This document shows positions 24,705 to 32,400 of a DNA stretch of 46,841 nucleotides, in pieces. Position 1 is the first letter of the stretch; each line of letters begins with the position of its first letter. Under the pieces are notes generated by a model. That model ran no database searches. It was given only the letters and a program-made list of their open reading frames with translations, and was not told where the DNA came from. The position numbers and the translations under genes are program-made. Source of the stretch: CAYMWF01 sp964394085 [NCBI: uncultured Gemmatimonadota bacterium] (GTDB taxonomy: Bacteria > GCA-2686955 > CAYMWF01); assembly GCA_964394085.1 (NCBI GenBank), contig CAYMWF010000039.1, positions 3,046-49,886 on the forward strand, given 5' to 3'.

Positions 24705-25468
24705 TGAATCCGGTACTGAAGATCGAAAATCTTGAAAAGGTTTTTCCCGGAGGTCACAGGGCGCTGAAACAAGTGACCCTGGATGTTTATCCCGGGGAGT
24801 TTCTCGTTATTATCGGCTTGAGCGGTTCAGGCAAGTCCACGCTTCTCAGGTGTATCAACAGGCTCGTTGAACCTGACGGGGGTCGCATTCTTTTCGATGG
24901 CCAGGATATAACATCGGCCGGTAAAAGCGAATTGACCCGTATCAGACGTCGCATCGGTATGATCTTTCAGCAGTTCAACCTTGTGCGACGCTCAACGGTT
25001 CTGACGAATGTTCTGGCGGGCAGACTCGGCTTCCTTCCCGCATGGCAGTCTCTTACCGGGCTTTTCCCTTCCGAGGAAACTGAAAGAGCCTTCAAGTGCC
25101 TTGAAAAAGTAGGCATCGCCGATAAAGTATACGAAAAATCCGGCAACCTGAGCGGAGGTCAGCAGCAGCGGGTCGCCATAGGGCGGGCGCTGATGCAGGA
25201 GCCTGACATCCTTCTTGCCGATGAGCCGGTCGCCAGCCTCGATCCGGCCACATCCGATTCGATAATGACGCACCTCGCCTCATTGAACCGGGATGGAATC
25301 ACGGTGCTCTGCAGTCTGCATTTTCTCTCTCTCGCCAGGAAATACGGTTCTCGAGTGATCGCCCTGAAAGAAGGCGCCATCGTATATGACGGTCCTCCCG
25401 GGGAGATAGATGACTCCTGGTTCAGGAAAATCTACGGCGAAGATGCCGTAGAGGTGGAAATAAATTGA
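24704..25468 (+). CDS. phnC: Phosphonate-type ABC transporter ATP-binding protein (PhnC-like)
   Basis: A 254-residue ABC ATPase with a complete motif set: Walker A GLSGSGKST (38-46), Q-loop in GMIFQQFNLV, signature LSGGQQQRV (from about 149), Walker B ILLADEPVASLD and the switch His in CSLHFLSLA. The RRSTVLTNVLAGRLG segment is typical of PhnC. It powers uptake through the membrane partner encoded immediately downstream, whose TTG start overlaps this stop (TTGA). Confidence 0.93.
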   Translation: MNPVLKIENLEKVFPGGHRALKQVTLDVYPGEFLVIIGLSGSGKSTLLRCINRLVEPDGGRILFDGQDITSAGKSELTRIRRRIGMIFQQFNLVRRSTVLTNVLAGRLGFLPAWQSLTGLFPSEETERAFKCLEKVGIADKVYEKSGNLSGGQQQRVAIGRALMQEPDILLADEPVASLDPATSDSIMTHLASLNRDGITVLCSLHFLSLARKYGSRVIALKEGAIVYDGPPGEIDDSWFRKIYGEDAVEVEIN

Positions 25469-26781
25469 GACTTTCCGAAAATCTGCAGATTCTCGCTCCA
25501 CATCCCGGCGCCGGCATTTCGGTGAATCCGCGCCGGAGCGGAATCCTGCTCAGGGCTTTCCTGCTCGACTGGCTCCTGGTGTTTTATACACTTATCCTGG
25601 CTGCTTTCCTTGCCGGGAGATTATTCGCTTCACCGGTCACTTTTCTTGTGCCTGTGCCCGTGCTGGCGCTGGTCTCCCTGGAGCTGGCTGTCGCCTGGAG
25701 CTGCCTGGGCAGATCTCCCGGAGCCGTGCTTTCAGGATTCCGGATAGTATCCTTTTCTGCAGCGGCGGCGGCAGGAGCCGGGGAACCACCCTCCGGAACT
25801 GGTTCTTCGTATCTCGATCCGGCGGACCTGGCAGGAGCCGTACCTGACGCACCACCCCTCAGAGCCCGCCTGGTCAGATTCGTTGCCTGGCACCTCGCCG
25901 CCCTGCCGTTTTTCCTCGGGCACCTGCTGCTGAAAGATAACAGGGGGCTTCACGAAAAAATCAGCAGCACGAAGATCTTACCGGACGAGTATTCCGGACC
26001 GCCCGTTCCATGGTACTGCGAAGGATGGAAGGTCTTTCTTCTCTTTACATTCCTTCTCACCGTGGCGGTAGGCTGGGTCATCACCGGAGTGCAGTTCCTG
26101 GCGGTATTCACCGGTTTCGGCAGTGCTCACAGGATAGTGTCGGGTTTGCTCAACCCGAACTTTTCAATCATCGAACCCATGCTCCAGGCGATCGTGGAGA
26201 CCGTTTTCCTCGCGTTCATGGCGACCCTTTTCGCGTTGCCCTTCGCTTTTATTCTCAGCTTTCCGGGAGCCAGGAACATCATGCCCCGCACACCCGCGGG
26301 GACATTCGTCTATGTGGTCGTGCGGACTTTCTTCAATATAATCCGGTCGGTGGAACCCGTGGCCTGGGCGATCATATTCGCCGTCTGGGTCGGCATAGGC
26401 CCATTCGCCGGGGTTCTGGCTCTCTGGATCCATTCTGTCGCAGCCCTGGGTAAGTTGTACAGCGAGCAGGTCGAGAGCATCGATCAGGGGCCTGTCGAAG
26501 CGGTGACCGCATGCGGCGCCGGGCGGCTCCAGACGATAAGATACGCAGTTATTCCACAGGTCGTCCCTCCCTTCGTGGCGTTTACGATCTACCGGTGGGA
26601 TATCAATGTCCGGATGGCGACGATTGTGGGGTTCGTGGGCGGCGGCGGAATCGGTCAGGCTCTAATCCAGTACCAGCAGCTTCTCAGGTGGAGGGAAGTG
26701 GGTCTCATCCTGTGGCTCATCACCATCGTGGTCTGGATTCTCGATTTCGCCAGCGCGCGGCTCAGGGAGAAGATTATTTGA
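25465..26781 (+). CDS. phnE: RDD domain fused to PhnE-type ABC permease
   Basis: TTG 25465 overlaps the phnC stop and follows GAGGTGG. The 438-residue protein has two parts. Residues about 20-170 look like an RDD-family membrane domain (LLRAFLLDW, GAVLSGFRIV, PLRARLVRFVAW, NRGLHEKISSTKI). Residues about 180-438 are a PhnE-type permease with about six helices and the EAA loop (EAVTACGAGRLQTIRYAVIPQ) that contacts PhnC. Ordinary PhnE is about 260-290 residues, so the RDD portion is an extra module, possibly a second transporter-like or regulatory domain. No frameshift signal is needed to read through: the frame is continuous. Confidence 0.88.
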   Translation: MRLSENLQILAPHPGAGISVNPRRSGILLRAFLLDWLLVFYTLILAAFLAGRLFASPVTFLVPVPVLALVSLELAVAWSCLGRSPGAVLSGFRIVSFSAAAAAGAGEPPSGTGSSYLDPADLAGAVPDAPPLRARLVRFVAWHLAALPFFLGHLLLKDNRGLHEKISSTKILPDEYSGPPVPWYCEGWKVFLLFTFLLTVAVGWVITGVQFLAVFTGFGSAHRIVSGLLNPNFSIIEPMLQAIVETVFLAFMATLFALPFAFILSFPGARNIMPRTPAGTFVYVVVRTFFNIIRSVEPVAWAIIFAVWVGIGPFAGVLALWIHSVAALGKLYSEQVESIDQGPVEAVTACGAGRLQTIRYAVIPQVVPPFVAFTIYRWDINVRMATIVGFVGGGGIGQALIQYQQLLRWREVGLILWLITIVVWILDFASARLREKII

Positions 26782-27806
26782 GCGGAGCCTCCTCCGGAGC
26801 AAGTTATACGGCAGGAAAGCTGGTGGCCGACATGCACTCCCATTTTCTCCTGGGAGGGTATCTGTTCCGCCGGGATTTTTTCTCCATTCATCAACCCCCG
26901 AAAGGATACAATCCCCTTCGGAGTTTTGTCGATTTCCCGAGGGTTTCAGCGAACGGCGTGGGTCTGCTGACTTTTACGTGCTATCGTCCCGGAAGCCTTT
27001 TCGGCGGGAAGCGAAGCTGGCGCGGGGTCAACCGGATCCTCGATTTCTATGATCGGATATTGAGCGAGGGAAAGGGGAAGCTGGTCTCAGCCCTGAATGC
27101 GACGGATATTGAATCCGCCGGGGCGCAGGGTCTCCTGGCCTGTATCCTTGCTCTCGAGGGGGGGCATTACCTGGGATCTGAAACCGGCCGCCTCGAAGAG
27201 CTGAAGAACCGCGGTGTCCGGATGATTACACTGACCCACTTTACAGGGAACGCTATCGCGGACAGCGGGTGGGATCCGCGGCGCGGCAACCGTGGAATCT
27301 CCGATTTCGGCCGCGAAGTCATCAAAGGGATGAACAGGCTCGGTATGATGATCGACACCGCTCACTGCTCGGAAGAGGCGTTCTGGCAGATTCTCGAGTG
27401 CAGCTCCGACCCGGTGATTTGTTCCCATACCGGACTGAGAGAAATGAAAAATTCCCCGCGCAATCTTTCCGTGAAGCAGATCGAGGCGGTAGGCGAATGC
27501 GGGGGTGTTGTCGGGATCATCCTTCATCGGCCGTATCTTCGTAACCCGGCGTGGAGCGCTACCATCGACACGGTGGCCGACAGTATCATGCGGGTGGCTG
27601 ATATCGCGGGGGAAGATACTCCGGCTCTTGGAACCGATTTCGACGGAACCACGTGGGCGCCTTCAGGCATAAACGGATATGAAAGTATTGAACCGCTCGC
27701 GGCCAGGCTCGTAAAAAGGGGTATGACCGGAGGTTGTCTGGAAAAATTTCTCGGATTGAACTATTTGAGGGTGATCAGGGCCGTGTGCGGCGACAGGAGT
27801 GATTGA
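26778..27806 (+). CDS. Membrane dipeptidase-like (peptidase M19) protein with altered metal motif
   Basis: TTG 26778 overlaps the permease stop (TTGA) behind GGGAG, giving 342 residues. TIM-barrel metallohydrolase of the renal dipeptidase family. Metal-site landmarks: DMHSH (His20, His22), Glu127 in LALEGGHYL, His196 in DTAHCSEEAF, His217 in CSHTGLREM and Asp in GTDFDG. The family normally has H-x-D at the first site; here it is H-x-H. No signal peptide is seen, so it may be cytosolic and act on an imported dipeptide-like or D-amino-acid-containing compound, consistent with its position behind an importer. Function beyond family is inferred. Confidence 0.85.
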   Translation: MSGASSGASYTAGKLVADMHSHFLLGGYLFRRDFFSIHQPPKGYNPLRSFVDFPRVSANGVGLLTFTCYRPGSLFGGKRSWRGVNRILDFYDRILSEGKGKLVSALNATDIESAGAQGLLACILALEGGHYLGSETGRLEELKNRGVRMITLTHFTGNAIADSGWDPRRGNRGISDFGREVIKGMNRLGMMIDTAHCSEEAFWQILECSSDPVICSHTGLREMKNSPRNLSVKQIEAVGECGGVVGIILHRPYLRNPAWSATIDTVADSIMRVADIAGEDTPALGTDFDGTTWAPSGINGYESIEPLAARLVKRGMTGGCLEKFLGLNYLRVIRAVCGDRSD

Positions 27807-27809
27807 ACG

Positions 27810-29453
27810 ATGCAGCAACTTACCGGCAACCTGCGCGGACTCGCTGTTTCGGAGAAGAAACGGTGTGAAAAACTTTTCCGCAGAAGGGTGGATGTTTCCG
27901 AGGTGGCCTCCCAGGAGCTTTTCCGGGAAATGACCGGAATATCCCGAAGCCTTACAAGGCAGATCGGCGTTCTGATCAACCGCCGCGGCAAGATCACCCA
28001 TGTTATCGTCGGGTCCGGTGAGCGGGTGGTGATTCCCGACCTGGGCAGGCTCCGCGAGGAGACTTCCCGGTTCAGGGGACTCAGGCTGATACATACCCAC
28101 CTGACCGAGACAGGCCTCGATAATGAAGACCTCGCCGATCTGACGCTTCTGCGGCTCGATATGATCTGTGCCGTGACCGTATTGCCGGATGGCCTTCCGG
28201 GCCCCGTCTTTCTGGCTCATGTGGTGCCGAGATCCGGGGAAAAGGACGATACGGGTTTCTGGCGGCGTATGAACTACAGGCATCCTTCCCTTATAGATAT
28301 CCCCTTCCTGGAGACGATGCGCGCCCTTGAAGAAGAATTCCAGTATACGAGAGCCAGTCTCTCAGATGGAAAACCGGAGGGTCTGAAGGCGCTCCTGGTC
28401 GTTCTGGGCGAGTTGTCGCATCTCGAAAGGCACGGCGCCGAGCTCTCGAGGCTCGCAGCAGCGGCCGGATATTTCCCCGTAGGGATCCTTTCCCAGAATC
28501 CACGGGGAAAGACCGGGCGATACCTGGTCGGTAAAGGCAAAGTCACGGAGCTGTTCTTCGAAGGCCTGCACCGCGGTGCCGATGTGATCGTCTTCAACCG
28601 GGAGCTGACGCCGTCCCAGGCCCTTGTGCTCCAGGAGGCCACCGATCTCCGCATAATCGACAGGACCCAGGTGATTCTCGAAATATTTTCAAAACGCGCC
28701 AGAAGCAGGGGAGGGAAACTGCAGGTGGAACTGGCCACCCTGCGGTATGCGCTGCCGCGCCTGAAAGGAAGGGGCGTGGAAATGTCCCGCCTGGGAGGTG
28801 GAATCGGCACCAGGGGACCGGGGGAAAAGAAGATCGAAGTAGAACGGCGGGAAATCAACCGCCGCATCAGTACCGTGGAAAAGGAGATCAAGAAACTGTC
28901 TCGAAAAAGATCCCTCAACCGGGCCGTGCGGCAGAGGAAGCGGGTCCCGGTCATTTCCCTGATAGGGTATACGAATACCGGCAAATCGACGCTGCTCAAC
29001 ATCCTCACCGAGAGTTCCGTTGTCGCAGAAGATAAACTTTTCGCCACCCTGGACCCCACATCCAGGCGGCTCAGGTTCCCCCGGGAAAGGGAGGTTATCA
29101 TCACCGATACGGTCGGTTTTATCAGGGATATGCCCGCAGACCTCCTCAGGGCGTTCCAGGCGACTTTCGAGGAACTTTTCTACGCCGATCTGCTCGTGAA
29201 CATACTGGATGCTTCCGATCCGGAGGTGCTTTCTCAGGAGCGGATCGTCAGGGAGATCCTCGAGGGTATCGGTGTCGGCGACGCTGAACTTCTGACCGTG
29301 CTCAATAAATCGGACCTCGTCTCCGGCGAGGAAATCGAAAGGCTGAGTTCCATCTTCGACGCGCCGGCGATATCGGCGATAAACAGGGATTCGCTCCACC
29401 CGATGCTCGAGCGTATCGAGCAGGTTCTGTGGGGAGATAAAAATGAAGAATAG
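27810..29453 (+). CDS. hflX: GTPase HflX
   Basis: ATG 27810 follows AGGAG. The 547-residue protein carries the HflX N-terminal domain (AAAGYFPVGILSQ, KTGRYLVGKGKVTEL, then IVFNRELTPSQALVLQEAT), the HflX-specific GGIGTRGPGEKKIEVERR linker, and a TRAFAC GTPase domain: G1 GYTNTGKST (from Gly386), switch region ATLDPTSRR, G3 DTVGFI and G4 NKSD. HflX binds 50S subunits and splits or rescues stalled ribosomes under stress. The extra roughly 170 N-terminal residues, compared with E. coli HflX, resemble the longer HflX forms of other phyla. It overlaps the alpha-2-macroglobulin gene by 11 bases. Confidence 0.95.
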   Translation: MQQLTGNLRGLAVSEKKRCEKLFRRRVDVSEVASQELFREMTGISRSLTRQIGVLINRRGKITHVIVGSGERVVIPDLGRLREETSRFRGLRLIHTHLTETGLDNEDLADLTLLRLDMICAVTVLPDGLPGPVFLAHVVPRSGEKDDTGFWRRMNYRHPSLIDIPFLETMRALEEEFQYTRASLSDGKPEGLKALLVVLGELSHLERHGAELSRLAAAAGYFPVGILSQNPRGKTGRYLVGKGKVTELFFEGLHRGADVIVFNRELTPSQALVLQEATDLRIIDRTQVILEIFSKRARSRGGKLQVELATLRYALPRLKGRGVEMSRLGGGIGTRGPGEKKIEVERREINRRISTVEKEIKKLSRKRSLNRAVRQRKRVPVISLIGYTNTGKSTLLNILTESSVVAEDKLFATLDPTSRRLRFPREREVIITDTVGFIRDMPADLLRAFQATFEELFYADLLVNILDASDPEVLSQERIVREILEGIGVGDAELLTVLNKSDLVSGEEIERLSSIFDAPAISAINRDSLHPMLERIEQVLWGDKNEE

Positions 29454-32400
29454 AAAGAAGCAGCAGATTCCGACATCGTTGCCCCCCTCCGCGGTTTCAA
29501 AGCGCTCTTTCCCGCCCCGGCGGGAGAGGTGCAGGATCCGGGCTGCCGGCCGACTCTTCCTGGCGAGCCTGTTCGGTTCGCTGCTGATTCTGGCGCCCCG
29601 GGAGGTCGTTCCCGGCGCCGCCGGGTCGCAGACCGTCTTCGATCTGGAGCGCCTGGAGGCGCGGCGGGATGGGAGAGAGCTCATGCTCCGGATCCCGACG
29701 AGCGGTCTTTTCGCCGCGGGAACGAGCGTAAAGTTCGATTTGCGGATCGTTTCGCCTGACGGCACCCTCCTGGGCAGGAGATCCGGGAAGTGGACATCCA
29801 GGTCGGCGGGCAGCATCTTCAAGACCAGGATCAGCATCTCGGGCGGAAGCAGGGAGCTCGCATTCGGCAGGCTCTTCTACCGGTTCGATATCGAAGGATC
29901 CGCATTCAGCGGCGTCGCGGATCTGTCTTCCGTGATACCGGCGCTCGACTGCAAGCTTTTCTGCCAGGATCAGCTCGCCGCCGGCACCGGCGCCGCGCTC
30001 CGCGTGATTCTCACGGATGAAAAGAATCTCCCGGTGGAGAAGGGCGAATTCACGGTTGCTTTATTTCAGGGGAAGAAGCTGGCGGCGTCCCTTACTGGTA
30101 TTACCGGGCAGGGCGGCACGGCTGAAACCGTCCTCGCCGTTCCACCCGATATCCGGGGGGAATGCCGGCTCCGGGTGGATGCGGCCGCCGGGGGATTGAC
30201 CGCTTCCCTGGAGACCAGGGTGACTATAATCGAGAAGCTCCGGATACTGGTAACCACCGACAAGCCTCTTTACCAGCCGGGGCAGGCAATCCGGTTCCGC
30301 GCCCTCGCCCTCTCGTCGCTCGACCGGAATCCTGCTTCCGGCGCCGTCCATGAATGGCTCATTGAAGATCCCAGGGGCAACAAGGTGTTCCGGAAAACCA
30401 TCCAGGCGGACAGGTTCGGCGTTTCCTCTGCGGATTTCCTCCTCGCGGGTGAAGCGTTGACGGGGAGATACACCATCGAATGCGGCATCGGCGGGGAGAG
30501 CGGAACCCGCACGGTCACCGTGGAGCGGTATAAACTCCCCCGGTTCTCGGTTGAAACCGTCACCGACGGGGAGGTTTTTCTGCCGGGAGGAAAACTGGAA
30601 GGGGTCGTGACCAGTCGCTACTTCTTCGGTAAACCGGTCGACGGCGGCAGGGTTTCGATCACTGTCGAGACTTTCGAGGCCGGGCGTGTTGAGGTGGCTT
30701 CCGCCGCCGGCGTGCTCGACGGTTCCGGGCAATACAGTTTTTCCCTGCAGCTCCCCGATTATTTCGCAGGGATCCCCCTCGAGCAGGGCCGCGCTATTCT
30801 GCATATCAAGACGGAAGTGCGCGACGGGTCGGGGCACCTGGAATTTTCGACCGTGCAGAAGACGGTCGCTTCCGAGCCGGTTCTGCTTGCGGTGGTTCCC
30901 GAGGGCGGAACCCTGGTCGGCGGCCTGCCGAACAGGATATTCGTGCTCGCTCTGAATCCTGACGGAACTCCCATCAGCGGAGCGGACCTTAAGCTGCGCG
31001 TCGCGGGAGGCGCGCGGGTCGAGGCTGTCACGGGTGTCTCCGGCGTCGCGTCATTCTATGCCGGCATTCCGGAAGGCGGCGGCGCGGTGGATTTCGACAT
31101 CCAGGTGGAAGCTCCCGGCGATGTCAGGGTGAGACGCCGTATCGTCCTCGAAGCCGAAAAAGCCATGGAGGCCGTCATCGTGAAAACCGACGCCTGTCTG
31201 GTTACCGCCGGTGAAACACTTGAAATCACCGCCCTCGGCGTCCCCGATGGAAGGACGGTCTATTTCGACGGCGTCGCGGCCGGACAGACTGTATGGACCG
31301 GAAGCGCGATGGTGAAGGGGGGCGAAGCCGCTCTATCGATGAATCTGCCGTCCGATATTTCCGGAACACTCGTCGTCCACGGATACATCGTCAGCTCCGG
31401 CTCCAACCTGGTCCGGGGGCGGGCTCTCGTATGCGTCCTTCCGGCGGAGGAGCTCCAGATTTCCCTGGATGCCGGCGACGATGGACCCTTCGCTCCGGGA
31501 TCGGACGGAATCGTGAAGGTGGATGTGACCGATCCCGAAGGCAACGGCGTCGAAGCTTCAGCCGTGGTGGCCGTTGTCGACGAGGCCGTCTTCGCCCGGA
31601 AGGAGATGTATCCGGGTTTCGAGAGGTTATTTTTTCTCCTGGAACGGGAAGTGCTCGAGCCGCGGTACGAAATCCACGGTGCTTCCATGGATAAAATCCT
31701 GCTGCCTGCGGCGGTGAAAGATCCGGCAAGAGAAAAGGCCGCGGAAGAGACCGCAGCCGTAGTGGCCGCTGCCGCGTCGGCGGATGTCTATTACGGGGTG
31801 GCCCGTTCGACCCTCGAAGAGGAGCGGGTCTGGGCTGAGCAGATATACCGTGACACGGTTCGCGGCCTCGCTGAAGAAATCTATCCCGGTCTTGCCAGGC
31901 TTCTCTCCGACAAGAAAAGGGACCTGCCCGGTAAAGGCGGTGACCTGGTGCCGGTACTCATCGAACACTACATCAGCGATACCTCCGTTTTTCTAGACCC
32001 CTGGGACAGGCGCGTCCGGGTTTTGAGCATCCGCGGTTCAGTCTCTCCCTATCGCTATCCCGGTGGGTTCATCCTCGTATCGGCCGGTCCCGACGGCGTT
32101 TTCGACTCCAACGATGATATCGTTGTGAATTTCGAGGAGGTTATCAGGGCGAAAATGGGAGTGCGCGGCCTGGATGCGAATGTAATGTTCATGGCCCAGG
32201 CCGAGTTGCCGGCAATGGCTGACGGGATGCTTGAAAAAAAGTCTGTCGAAAGGAGCGGGGGGGGAGCGGGCGGAGCGGAACCTCCCCGGGTGCGCGCCTA
32301 TTTCCCCGAAACCCTCCTTTTCGCCCCGGTCGTGGCTACAGACGTCGGCGGTTCGGCATCGATCCCCCTGAAGTGGGCCGATTCCATCACCAGCTGGCGG

